Origin: Phoronis australis | Lineage: Eukaryota; Phoronida; Phoronidae | Length of the DNA: 64,000 bases | Direction: 5' to 3' | NCBI GenBank assembly: GCA_002633005.1 | Contig: NMRA01000281.1 | Coordinates: 158,108 to 222,107, forward strand | Shown: piece by piece, positions 52,579-63,926 of the stretch | Layout of the letters: each line of letters starts with the position of its first letter | How positions within the stretch are numbered: position 1 is the stretch's first letter | Made by a program: the position numbers and the translations under genes | The notes under the pieces: generated by a model | Told to the model about the DNA's origin: nothing | Databases searched by the model: none | The model's input: the letters and a program-made list of their open reading frames with translations, nothing else

Positions 52579-54948
52579 AGTAACTGTTGCAACAAACATG
52601 CCTACACTAGACATGCAGATAATTGATTGGCACACGCTAATTAGTGCAACTTCCCTAAATATATACAACACCTGTAGCTTAAACCCAGATATCAAACAGC
52701 AATAGAGCTCCGATAAAGCTAGTCATATTTATTTTCTAAAGGTGACATGAATTAATTGTTAGGCTACTATTTTGTGCAATAATATTTCCATCGATTTTTT
52801 GATGTCGGTATGGGGTCCATTGTCTCAATGTTTTTCATGTTTTATTGATACAAATGTGAAGTAAATTGAGCCGTGTTTAATTGTAAACATTGCTATCAGA
52901 GCAGTACAATAAGCGTTTGTAAGAATAACATCGCTAATTAGACGAGGAACTAAACGAGGATCACGTGACCCGCTTTAAGTATATTTGAACAACGAATTTC
53001 ACAACAGTACTAAATAAAAGCATCCTCCATGGATTCGTGCTTTCTAAATGTATGATTAATGCTTTTACAATCCACAGTATTTTGCTAGAATTGTATACAT
53101 ACGAAGAGACAGAAAACCAAGCTTCCATTAAAGCGGCATTAAACCGGCGTCTCCTGTCGAAAATTTTGAATTTTAGTTTATGCAACTCAACGTTCTAAAA
53201 CTGGCCTAGTCGTGTTGTTCCTTTGTCAGTTTAGAAGTGGTCTTCAGTCTACAGACCAAATTTCCGGTATCGGCGTGGTATGACGAAATAACACTGAAAC
53301 ACCTCCATTTCGACTAAGGAACAATTTGAGACTAGTTTCGTATCGGTAAGTTGACTAAATCAAAACTTGAGTGTACTAACTGCCGCTTAAAACGAGTACT
53401 AAGTCGACAGTTTATGAAAAAAAACAAATTGCCATGTTCGGCTAAACAAGCGCTTCAAACTGTATCATATACATGTAGCTTTTGTCATAAATAATTTTAT
53501 CAAAGCTGCACTCTCTCTCTCCGATTACTTCAAAATAAAAACGAATGTGATAGTTTAACCTGTGTAACTGGTCTTGGTAGCATCGGTTTTATGATTAAGC
53601 TTGAATTGGGAGGAGAAACGAACGTAAATGAAGAGCTGATCTGTCCTATGTTTTTTTCGGAAGCGTCTCGTAATAAAATGTTTCAGAAGTACATCTTCGT
53701 AGCAACGGAACTAAGGTCATCTCATGGAAATGAAAATGTTAAGATCGGTTTTGCAAAGGTAGAAGTGGCCCAAGTTTCTTTTAGATATTTAACAGAAGCA
53801 AACGAAGATGAGCAAACTTATTATTCCAAAACCTTGGTCTGATTTCTGTTCATTGAATTTTAATGCAGTCAAAAGGAAATTGCGCCATGCCAAACGTTTT
53901 ATCTAACAGACTGCCATCTGGTGGTCCATGGCAAGTTTTTGTACTGGCTGCTAAACGCTGGTGAGAACTTGATTTCTTTTAGGTCTAATTGTTATACAAG
54001 TTGCTGCTTGGAGTTCGGAGAATATTAAAAATCGAAACCAGCGGGGCAAGTAAGCTTTTCCTACTTATAACGAAGTAAAAGCCCTCTTGAAATTATCGCC
54101 TTGAAACCCGATGACGTTCTTTAACCAGGGGCACTGTCTACGAAAAGGCGACTACGTGCATCAAAGTTCCGCCGCCTTCTTACACCTAGTTTACCGAATC
54201 TCTCTAGGTCTTCGCATTGTGGGCAAGATTAACACGCATTGAAACTAAAGTCCTTGTCTCGGTTCACAACCTTTTGATCAGGGTTCTTAAACAAGTCAAT
54301 ATTTAAATAAAACACTGTTTTTACAGATGTTTCCACAAATAAGAAATAAAAGCCGCGGAGAGTGGGAGATTAAAGAATGTTTTTCTTATAAAATTTCCTG
54401 GCACAGTGCAAACTTAGTTTTAAGTAGTTTAAACTCATCTATTGAAATGACTGTATATGTTTTGAATAACTTGTACTGACGGTATAAAGAGCTAGCTTTG
54501 ACTAGTCCGCGGGCTGACTTCAAGGAATCAATGAATTCGTTGAATGCAAGCCAACAGCGGTGAGTTGTGGCACAAAACGTGTGCTGGTGGGTCTCGTGGC
54601 CGTGTGTTGAGTACATTGGATCAAAAAAAGAAAATATTTTTACCTCATCTTGATTGAACTAAAACAAATGAAACATTTAATTTTCCAGATATCCTGCTTG
54701 TCTCTAATGGTTTTTGGGAATTGAAACCCTTGTCAATTACTCGAAAAATATCAAATTAAACTTATTACGCATGTAACTGCAATAACAGCAATAGAATCTA
54801 TAACAATTAGTGATCATAGAAATGATAAAAATGTATTGAAATAACTTTTAATTGTTAGCAATTGTCACCCGTATGTGCAAGTGGCTCCAATCAAACACTT
54901 TTCTTTTAAAAACAATCCTTTATAACAACAGTGACAATTATGCAGTGA
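52579..54948. other. Intergenic, no gene found
   Basis: Non-coding. E-box TCACGTGA at 52960-52967. The frame 53591-53842 (83 codons) is of mixed composition but matches nothing I recognise. Confidence 0.5.
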
Positions 54949-55110
54949 TACTAATAATGATGATGGTGGTGGTGTTGGTGATGATGATGGTGATGGTGGT
55001 AGTGATGGTGGTGATGGTTATGGTGGTGGTGACGGTGATGGTGGTGGTGGTGGTGGTGGTGGTGGTGGTGGTAATGGTGATGGTGATGGTGGTGGTGGTG
55101 ATAATATTTA
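54949..55110. repeat. GGT/GAT trinucleotide microsatellite
   Basis: About 160 bp of GGT and GAT triplets with a nearly pure GGT core near 55038-55072. Val/Met-, Thr/Ile- and His-rich frames are artefacts. Confidence 0.97.
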
Positions 55111-55795
55111 TGATGACGGGGAAGATGGTCATTAGTATAAAAATGTGTTTTACCCAATCAAATCAACGTGTTTAAACACAAGGTATGGCTGTTTTCATTC
55201 TCATTTCGTCTGTAAGCTGTGATGTCGAGTTATTCTAGTCTTTTGTTTGTATCACAGTAGCAAGGAAGATGAACAATACAACAACAACGAAAACATCAAC
55301 AACAATGAATGCAATGGTAATGATTACGGTTATTATAATGATAATCATAATAGCAATGATTGGTAGCACTGAGGGAAAAACGAAGAAAGGGGAAGACAAG
55401 AAGAACATGGGATAATCGTTGTATTAATACATCACTTGTTTCCGGCGAAAACATGATGAACAAAGTCATGTCACTTTGACTCAGATTTAATCTTCTGCGT
55501 TTCTAGTTTTGCTACCTGAGAAAGTAAATTGAAGACAGCTCATCAACTGTTCGCCAATGCCAGAGCGTGGGTGGTGTCAGGTCACTGAGATAGTGGAACA
55601 TGAAGCGCATAGCTACAGCTGTAGAAAAGTAGTTCCTGTTCGAGATTGAGCAGCCTGAAATCATACGCCATTTTGTAGAGTAAATATCTGAAATAAGTGG
55701 TGAAATCTGACCCAGTTAAATATAATCACAGAAGATGAATATGTATGTCTATAAAATTGAAGTGGTATCATTGGCAAGAAAGGTAATTGCCTGAT
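55111..55795. other. Intergenic, no gene found
   Basis: Contains an AAC/AAT-rich patch at 55270-55365; otherwise nothing recognised. Confidence 0.5.
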
Positions 55796-56035
55796 GTCAA
55801 CGCTAGCGCGGATTCGAGCCTGGACCCTTTGCTGTCGCAGCCAATCCCTCTACTGGCGGAGTTAGTCTCACTCAATAAATGGCAGAGTACTTTAATTAAG
55901 TATACTTAAGTGGTAAAGTTAGTGGCCTCGATTTCAGCGAATGTCTGACAGATATATGCGAAAATTGACGATTTGCAATAGAATTACGAAACACAAAGGA
56001 TTTCATAGTTCAATAGCTCTGATCAAAGCTCATAA
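55796..56035 (-). mobile_element. Repeat family S with tRNA-like module, copy 1
   Basis: On the - strand GGCTCGAATCC (complement of 55810-55820) matches the tRNA B-box consensus. About 55 bp before it, CTAACTCCGCCAGTAGAG resembles a degenerate D-arm/A-box. The spacing is tRNA-like, as in SINEs. A further segment of about 150 bp on the other side (55880-56035) is shared with copy 2. It contains GTAAAGT, GGCCT, CGATTTG-AATAGAATT and TCTG-TCAAAG landmarks. No tail or flanking duplication could be defined, so this is an old copy. It is not a functional tRNA gene. Confidence 0.6.
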
Positions 56036-57729
56036 ATTCGAAAAGTCTATCCTTAAGCCGTAATCCGAGAAACGGCTTTTTATGTCGTAAAAACCATAAT
56101 GTCTCTTTAACGCGTGTCAAATCTCCTAAAACTGACATAAAGACAAAAGGTGAACACTGTGACAGATATTGTTATTGCTTTGTACTATATTGTCCACGGG
56201 AGATGACGCCTCTGAAGGGCATGTTGACAAAATTACGGAAATAAATTAACATATTTAATGCACATTAACTACTTGGGATCTTTTCTCCCACCGGACCGGA
56301 AATGTCTTCATTGTTGCGTTAAGCAACAGAGGGCATTATAGCGAACTTTATCTTTACATTAATAGTGAATGCGCTGTGGATAATGGAGTAACGCAAATCT
56401 AAAATTGTTTTACGTTTACATTTGTTAATGTATTTCATAACACTGTTGTTCGCGTAATTAATATTTTACAAAGAAAACAGCTAGGAGTGACACGTCTAAA
56501 CAGTTGGTTTTTAATATTTTACCACGCCATTGTATGGGGATGTTTTCAAATAACCAGTAGTTTAATGTGTGATAAATATTATAAAAACACTCGATCTAAT
56601 TTTTAAAAATGTCAAAATACTCAAGAGGAACGCGATCTCCCATTGACATGGAACTATTCAAGTATAACAAAGGTATACAAATGTCAAGTTATTTTTCAAC
56701 AACAGACTGAGTTTTCCTGTTGTGCACGATATTTCACAAAAAATCTGGGTTAAATGGATTTTTAAACATATCCATATAGGCAAAAACAATTCAGTCTAAT
56801 GTGATATTCGATATTTTATCAAAGACACCAAGTACCGGCTTAAAAAATCCATTACTCGATTCCAAAATAATGATTGCTTGGCAAACTCGGTTAAAATTAA
56901 AACTAACTGCCACGTCATTTTGCCACGGCTATTATTTAACTTGAGCAAATGGCTTGTTTTCGCCTGCGGCGAGAAATACATTTCCCAATGAAGTTAATGT
57001 TTTGTTTTCTGGATCTACAAATGGATGTATGTTTAGAAAAGCCGCGCTGCACTCCAAACGTTTAAACACAATGCTTGGTAATTGAGAACCGTTCAGTTCC
57101 CTTGAAAGACAGGTTTCAATGACAGGTCGTTTATCCAAACATGCTCTTTCATGAGATACCAACTATTCGCTGTCAGACCGATGCGAATTTTCCACGCACA
57201 GTGCATGATTTAGCAAATACTTTTAAACTAGTATATTTGATAAAACAGTATCTAAAAGCTTAATATAGAAAAAATAAACACGTCATCACAAATATTTGGT
57301 AAAGTTTACGTAGCGGGCGATATTTCTACAATCACGCTTATTCTAATATTAACAATAAGAATGCAGAACTGTTTACATCTCTATATGATCATCGTGAACG
57401 CGGTTGAAACCTTCATTCAGTCAAATTGAGGCCCATTTAATAAAGCAATATTTTGTATACCCTCAATAAATAAACATGGGGAGAAAAGGTTTCTTTTCTT
57501 CCGGGGACTTGTCTAAACATCCATTAGACCCGTGTGACACTAAAAACAATCTAATGTTTGTTAACGGGACCTTTTCCCAAATACGATGCTCTACACCTGC
57601 GTGTCCCGGACTCTAAAGGCAGGAACCTCAGGTGTGTCGTATTTTTCCCTGTTTTCTGCAAGCAGGTGACTCGTGATGATCTTATTTCTAATGACAACAA
57701 AACGTCTTTATTAATTGTTTTTGAAATTT
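56036..57729. other. Intergenic, no gene found
   Basis: Non-coding; frames are short. CAACAGAGGGC occurs at 56324-56334. A weak R1-like patch (ATCTCCCATT) near 56636 is too short to call. Confidence 0.45.
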
Positions 57730-58062
57730 TCCACTTTTGCAAAAGGGACTAGCAAATGTAAGACATCTAATTTTTTCATAAAAAAATCTAAAATTTTGTC
57801 AATGAATTGATATTTTACCGTAATCAAATGAAATTTCATAATGTTATTGATACCGTTGTTTTGCTCTCAATGTCAATTTCTGTTTTGCTAAATTTTATTA
57901 AAATACTTGTTCACGTGACCCAATTTTTGACACATCTGTAAAAAGCCAAGAATATAAATTCTACAGGTATTCTACTTTTAGATGAGTACGCTTTTATTGA
58001 GTTAACATTTATAGTTTTGTAAATATTTGGCTGAATATGCAGACTTTGTAAACAAGGCGCTA
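57730..58062 (-). repeat. Dispersed repeat family R1, copy d
   Basis: Same orientation as copy c. Shared landmarks on the + strand are TTATTGATACCGTTG, CTCAATGTC, TATTAAAATAC, TTCACGTGACCC, CTGTAAAAAG, CTACAGGTATTCTA, GTAAATATT and AATATGCAGAC. The E-box TCACGTGA is intact (57911-57918). The right edge near 58062 matches the outer edge of copy c. Confidence 0.75.
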
Positions 58063-58576
58063 AACAAAATGAACACAAAATCGTGTAAAAGGTAACCTTC
58101 ATTTGCCGTCAAATGACTATTTGTTTAAAATCGGTTTGGAATTAATTTATGCGACATTGGGAACCACCATGAAAACCAACCGCTCACGTTAGCGTCTATT
58201 CGTTTAAAGGTGTCCCTCGTCAATTCGTTTCGCGGTCAAGTGGCCGGCGGTCGACGGGCGTGGAACCCAGATAGTTTGCTGACTTCTGTTTATGTAATCT
58301 ATAACCCTTACCACTACATGAGAACAATAAGTCATTTCGTAAATAAATAACTTGGATTTCAACACGTCTTTGGTTTAATTAAATAGAGTTTATATAAATC
58401 TCCCTAGTTGTTATAGTTTACAGGGCGAGTTTATTTTATTTTGTTCGTCTTATCTACTGTTTTGTCTGAAGTTGCTGAAACAGATGTTTTGCTGATAACC
58501 CCGCCGGTCGACAACGTTCGACTTGATATAGTCTATATTTAAAGGGACATTACTGGCGATTAAGTGATTTTCTGAG

Positions 58577-58805
58577 ATCAGCCTCGGTCCGGAATCGAAC
58601 CCGGAATCCCCGTGGCCGTATCCTGACACTCTATTGGAAGAGTTAAATCTCACTCGATAGTTAACCGGACATTTTAAGGATATTTTACTAGTAAAGTCAC
58701 GGGCCTTTGGCAGACACCGGCGAGTAGTGTCGATTTGAAATAGAATTTCAGTTATACAACGGATATTATTTTTATAGGTCTGGTCAAAGTCAATAACTTC
58801 AAGAA
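58577..58805 (-). mobile_element. Repeat family S with tRNA-like module, copy 2
   Basis: The - strand has GGTTCGATTCC (complement of 58591-58601), a perfect tRNA B-box. TTAACTCTTCCAATAGAG lies about 50 bp before it, as in a D-arm. The companion segment 58660-58805 aligns with 55880-56035. A - strand frame of 174 codons (58450-58974) runs straight through the repeat, so it is not a gene. This is the better-preserved of the two copies. Confidence 0.65.
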
Positions 58806-61800
58806 TTCTACACCATCCAACAATAATTCCAAAACATGCGATTTTCGGATTTAAATGTCCTTTCAGACATGCAAACCAGCAATGTACATATCGACGAACT
58901 GTTATACAAAAACCCGTAGAACTTCTGCCAATGAAAGCCCAGTATTGTTTTATGGAAACAGGGAATTTTTTCACATCGGAAGAATAAGCCCCGAAGTTGT
59001 GACCGCGCCAAATCGAGGGTTACGAGAGTGGCCTGGCGGGCAGTGGTGACTCGGTGTATACTGTAGTGCATTTGAAAAAAAAAATATCTCATTGTGTGTA
59101 TTGAACAAATTCATAGACTTCGATATAAGTTTTTGAGATCTGTGCTATTATGTTTTGGACACGTCTCGCAGTTGTCGAAACAAAACATCACATTTGCCAC
59201 GTTTCGACAGTTTCTGCTGAACTGGAAGAGTGTCATACATTAGCCCCGGTAGAGAAAACCTTTAAAATCGCATTTTACAACGAACAGCTTCTCCGAGCAA
59301 AGCTTTTCTTACAAGGAACACGACTATTCATGTTACTGAGCTGTTCTTGAGATGTACTTTACTTAAGAAAATTAATACGCACTTGTGTCAGAAAACATAA
59401 ACGCAGTGTGACATGTAATCTCATACCAGAAACAATCTAACCTTCCACTACACGGTTTTCGTAAGAGCCCTCGGGAGGTTCTAATTCGGAAACATTCATG
59501 ATTTTGAGTCCACGAATAGCCCACAGGGTATTCTTTCAGAAAAAAATAGTGGGGTCTTTCGGAAACTTACATTGTTTACCTCAGCACCCTCAATACGCAT
59601 TGGTTTTAAAGTTACTGTAACTAGATTTTGACTTGAAATGTCAGCCTGGTTTTACATAAACAGCAGTTCAGATACATGTAGCACTGAGTCTGCTATAAGA
59701 CTAGCCAGGCTACTCCGTTGACAAGTCGCTGATAATTCTCTGACATTGTAATCGTCCTTTTGAGGATCGAAATTTAGAAAACAACGTCATCTTGCCGCAT
59801 TTCCCCGTGACAGAAATATGATCGATCGCGAATGAGCCCTCTTGGGTTTTTTCAGTCCGAAAGTGATCCCCTAGAGACTTTTCGATGGTGGGGACTCCTT
59901 TGGAAATCCCTGGTAGGTTCATTATAGTAGTTATTTTTATTCAAATCATGGTAATTTTAATGTTGAATAGTGTATTATGACTGAGCGGCAGAGCATTAGA
60001 GAAGGTAACTTAGCCAGGCGACTGTCGACGACGTCTTTGAACCTAGAGGTCCAAGCAAGGACTGCTGTGGCGCTTGCTCAAGGGAATTGTTATCGTTATT
60101 GGCAGTACTTTGCTACTACACCTAAAGACCATACATTGAAGTAGTTGAAGGATATTTTTTCACGAGACCACATTTGTAAATAGTTATTCCAACGTAGAAA
60201 CGATCGGTGAAAATAAAGACTCTATGTGGCGTGCATTCGGGCACAACTCGATCAGTAGTGTGGTTTAGAGTGGCATAACCGTACAGTGCATTTATTAACG
60301 ACGACGCTCAGCTGAGGAGTGAGAATATGGTCATTTATCTGGTCATCGCCACACTAACTCTCCAACTAACAATGGTCCCTGCAAAAGCGCTGTCAACACG
60401 TGACGTCAGAATTTCCGGTAAGCAAATGCGAAGAATGAACTATTTGCCTACATTGATTATTACGGAAAATGACCTCCGGATGTAACTCCAGTTAAATTTA
60501 AAAACACTTGTCGAGAATATTTCCAAGACAAAAGCACATTAACATACATTCTATAGTGGGTGGAAAAAGCTACTAGGCCTAAAAGTTGTATATTCAATGG
60601 AATATGAGTTAAAATATTAGACAATTTCAAGCATATAGGCCTGAAAATTGTATATTCAATGGAATAGGTATAATTTACAGTGCAATATATTTTTTCGTTT
60701 TCTGTCCGTCTTCAAGTGAGATTATAGTTATGAAAATCTAAAAGAATGAAACACCATTAATTGACCTTATGTTTTAACAAAACAGCTATTTAAGGCACAT
60801 CGTAGTACTAACGAGTCCGATGGACCAGAATTCGGAAATAAACACGAGGTTCATCATTGTCATAAATTTCCAAACAACATCATTTTGACATACCAATGAA
60901 TCTTACGCCAAATTTTAACGTCATTGATAATTCAACGCAATAAGAACACACGGAGCCCTCTCCCCCGGGCATAGCTGTCACAAAGTTGGACCACACGGGT
61001 TAACCGGTCGTTGATTATCCCTTGGCTACTGTTATATTTAAGCAGGTTAATTTTATAAGCTTTTAACATCCTTTAGATCTGGTAATACATTCAATGCCAA
61101 AATAAACGATCTCGCAGGAGCACATATACAAAGGGCTTAAGCTTGTATTTATTTTCCCGTCTCCTCGCGTAATACAAACGGTGAATGTTTGGGATTTCAT
61201 TAAGTAAACGAGGATTGGAATGAGTTGTATTTTGACAAATTATTTGGAGACACTCGTGTATTGAACATGAACTCGGAAAGAAATTCGGGAACAGAATCTC
61301 ACAAAACTGCAATTTGCTCTGGGGAGTATAAGTTGTAAGCTGTCTTCATTGTCTTTCTTGTTTTCGCTTGCTTTCTACCGGAGTTTGGCATCGGACGGCG
61401 GTCCAATATTTAGTCGATAGAAAAAAATTGTGGCCAGCAAGATTTGTATCAGTCGCCGTGGATAACATCTGACAATGCCTATGTGTTATTGAAATATTTG
61501 TTTGCTTTTAATCGGTGGTTTGGTAACATGACGTCTACAAACTTTTTGTTTGGTTTGAACAGTTCTGCACAAGAACACGGCTTGCTAAGTGCAAATGGTT
61601 TACACAAATATAAGACTGTTATTTCACTGAGCAAACTGTGACAAGTGAAAACCTGTCCTAAGTTGTCAACTATCCTAAACTCTAACTCAGACAACATAGA
61701 CCGGCAGAACTTCTCGTCTGAATTCTCACATAGGACGAACATGCACAGTTTGAAGCATGCAAGCCCTTACATATCAATCGTGGCCGACGAATATCATAAA

Positions 61801-62263
61801 CACATTAGTAGATTTATGTGCCGACAATTATGTTCGTTTGTTGTCGTGAGTTTGAATTCAAAATAAACAGTAAATTTAGACGAAGTTGTCAAGTATGACC
61901 TTTGCCGATGCTTAGTTGTTATTTGTGAAATGATATGTTACAAAATTGGTTGTCGTACTGTGGCAGTGAGCTTAATTTAGACACATTGCTGCTGCGATTT
62001 GTTCAAAGTAATCCATGAAAAATTCAATGTCTTAGTTATGACGTTTGTTACGAAACAAGGAATCTAAAGTCTTTTCATCACGTAAGCTCCTTAAAGGTAC
62101 AATTTGTTGGCATTGACAGCAAATGAGATGGAAATATGCAACAAAAAAAATTTATAGTTTGTAGCCTAATGACACGTGTTGGTGAAACAAGAAACGATCG
62201 ACTACGTTCAGCTTCATGAACTCAGCAAATTACTTAGAAATAACGAGTTTATGAATAGAATGC
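58806..62263. other. Intergenic, no gene found
   Basis: Non-coding. A 31-bp direct repeat (TAGGCCT(A/G)AAA(G/A)TTGTATA...) occurs at 60574 and 60636 with a 62-bp period. Frames such as 61444-61742 on both strands are short and overlapping. No exon is recognised. Confidence 0.5.
60574..60667. repeat. 31-bp direct repeat, two copies, 62-bp period
   Basis: The two copies differ at two positions and end in ATTCAATGGAATA. The intervening 31 bp is unrelated. Confidence 0.85.
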
Positions 62264-62269
62264 TTTATT
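62264..62269 (-). terminator. Candidate FoxL1 poly(A) signal (AATAAA)
   Basis: First canonical AATAAA on the - strand after FoxL1, about 520 bases past the stop. An ATTAAA at 62488-62493 is a nearer, weaker alternative. Confidence 0.4.
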
Positions 62270-62787
62270 AAAATATGAGTAAATCTGAAATTCATTTTGA
62301 GTGAATAACAGTTGGTTCAGGCTCTTAAGTTATGTAAAATAGCACACAGGAGACATTTACATTGACATTGGCCACAAGGGGGAAGTATTTTGACAACAGT
62401 AAATAATGAAAATACATGACGAACTATCCAACACGCACCAGGGAAATAATTATGCGAAATCCACTTTACGACAGTGATCATAATGAATTTTAATCGATGA
62501 TGCGTATCGTTTCATAATTTTCCAAATGTGTGAAGCATTTCAATATAGGTACACAGGGAAAAGTTTCGAATACAACCCGACATTATTACTAACCACCGAT
62601 GTTCCCGGTGCATTTGGTTGAAGAGAATAACGAAACAACCGCAAAAGAATGAAATAAAATAAAATAACGAAAACATATAAAGTTGTATAAAAACATAGTC
62701 TGGTGCCTTGAGTATTAACAAGTGATGATAAAATACAAAAATATCACATAAGAGTATCGTGCAGTTCTTATTGCGCTGTCGGTAACG
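62270..62787 (-). other. Presumed FoxL1 3' UTR
   Basis: AT-rich non-coding sequence between the FoxL1 stop and the first canonical poly(A) signal, with an AAAAT-rich run at 62645-62665 on the + strand. No competing frame is credible. Confidence 0.45.
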
Positions 62788-63813
62788 TCAGCACAGCTTT
62801 TTCTCGAAATCACCGTACGGCTTGCCAGTTCCGTGAGGAAAAGAGACTTGAAGCGGCGACATGTAGTTGGCGTAAGGTGAAAACCGCATGAGTGGCGACG
62901 ATGGCGGCGAAGAGAGACTGGATTGGTGAGGATAGCCAGCAAAAGCAGACGGCGAAAAAGCGGCCGGGTGCGGCGGTAACATCCCGGGGTAAAGTCCAAG
63001 GGGAAGTCCTATTGGATAACGAGGTCGCGTTTCTGAGATCTTCGGCGGTGGACTAGGAATTTTATCAAATATACTTGGCCTCTTTTCCTTTGCTTCGAGT
63101 TCCTTGTCGTTATTATTGTTATTTGACTTAATACCTGAGCTTGAAGTTGTCTCCGCCGATTTTTCGCCGATTATGTTGTCGATGGAGAATATCGGTTTTG
63201 TAGTGTCTTGCTCAGACCACTTTTCCTCGTTGTCGTCTGAGTCATCAACCGCGAAATCTTGCTCATCTTCAAGGTCGTCTCGCGAAGTATCGTCTTCGTT
63301 GACCTGGTTGCCTTCTGACGGTTTGTACGGTGTCTTTGCGCGACGTTTTCTGCGGCGATAATTGCCATTGTCAAACATTTCTTCACAGTTCACGTCCAGC
63401 GTCCAGTAGTTACCCTTTCCCGGCTTCCCTTTCTCGCGAGGCACTTTAACAAAGCAATCATTGAGGCTCAAATTGTGACGAATGCTGTTCTGCCAGCCTT
63501 GCTTATTGCTGTGGTAATACGGAAATCTGTCCATAATAAATTGATATATTCCGTTTAAGGTGATCTTTCTATCCGGCGCACTTTTGATAGCCATGGCTAT
63601 CAGCGCTATGTAAGAATAGGGCGGTTTCTGCGGTTGCTCTCGCCGCTCCAACTCGGCTAGCATGCTGAGCGCGTACGCGCGGTTGTAATCGCCAGCCGGT
63701 GGGTAGAAGAACCCCGCGGACCCCGGGTAGGAGACTGCTGCCGCGGCGTAACGTGGGTCGGCGTACCTGGCGTACAAACTGGCCAGGGCAGCGTTGGTGG
63801 GTGATGCCATCAT
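62788..63813 (-). CDS. FoxL1: Forkhead transcription factor FoxL1
   Basis: Single-exon nuclear DNA-binding protein of 341 residues, close to the usual FoxL1 length. The forkhead domain is at about residues 63-158. It runs from [16 protein letters not shown] through [14 protein letters not shown] and helix 3 [13 protein letters not shown] to the wing [17 protein letters not shown] and basic [10 protein letters not shown]. The combination NDCF, PREKG(K/R)PGKG and GNYRRRKR is the FoxL1 signature and separates it from FoxL2 and FoxC. An acidic stretch (173-197) follows. FSIDNIIG (209-216) fits the eh1-like Groucho-binding motif found in several Fox repressors. The C-terminal half is Pro/Ser-rich. 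The start ATG has a strong context (ACCATGA); an adjacent second ATG would drop one residue. No upstream ATG lies between it and the likely TATA box. FoxL1 acts in visceral/gut mesoderm in other animals. It is convergent with FoxC 54 kb away, consistent with a Fox cluster remnant. Confidence 0.95.
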   Translation of the reverse strand: MMASPTNAALASLYARYADPRYAAAAVSYPGSAGFFYPPAGDYNRAYALSMLAELERREQPQKPPYSYIALIAMAIKSAPDRKITLNGIYQFIMDRFPYYHSNKQGWQNSIRHNLSLNDCFVKVPREKGKPGKGNYWTLDVNCEEMFDNGNYRRRKRRAKTPYKPSEGNQVNEDDTSRDDLEDEQDFAVDDSDDNEEKWSEQDTTKPIFSIDNIIGEKSAETTSSSGIKSNNNNNDKELEAKEKRPSIFDKIPSPPPKISETRPRYPIGLPLGLYPGMLPPHPAAFSPSAFAGYPHQSSLSSPPSSPLMRFSPYANYMSPLQVSFPHGTGKPYGDFEKKLC

Positions 63814-63926
63814 GGTGAGAGAGTAGTTTGATGCGCCTCTGTTTGGTCAACTTCAGTTGAACTATTTGAGTGTCCGTTCTGTTACAAGTGATGAGCGAGA
63901 CTGATCTAAATCTGAACATCCGCTCT
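63814..63926 (-). other. Presumed FoxL1 5' leader
   Basis: Short region between the TATA-like element and the FoxL1 start. It contains no ATG on the coding strand, so the annotated start is the first available. Confidence 0.45.

Noticed and set aside
54852-55175. Val/Met-, Thr/Ile- and His-rich frames
   Set aside because: Artefact of the GGT/GAT microsatellite.
56570-56720. Possible fifth R1 copy
   Set aside because: Only a short ATCTCCCATT-type similarity could be seen; not enough to separate from chance.
58580-58660. Possible tRNA gene on the - strand
   Set aside because: The B-box is good, but the D-arm is degenerate, no acceptor stem pairs, and the segment is shared with another diverged copy; a tRNA-derived repeat is the better reading.
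58450-58974. 174-codon open frame on the - strand
   Set aside because: It runs through repeat S and its tRNA-like module; the homologous copy at 55.8 kb is not open, and no protein family is recognisable.
59985-60070. tRNA-like GAGCGGCAGAGC stretch on the + strand
   Set aside because: No acceptable B-box or acceptor stem follows at the right spacing.
63104-63919. Alternative-frame ORFs overlapping FoxL1
   Set aside because: Shadows of the FoxL1 coding frame.
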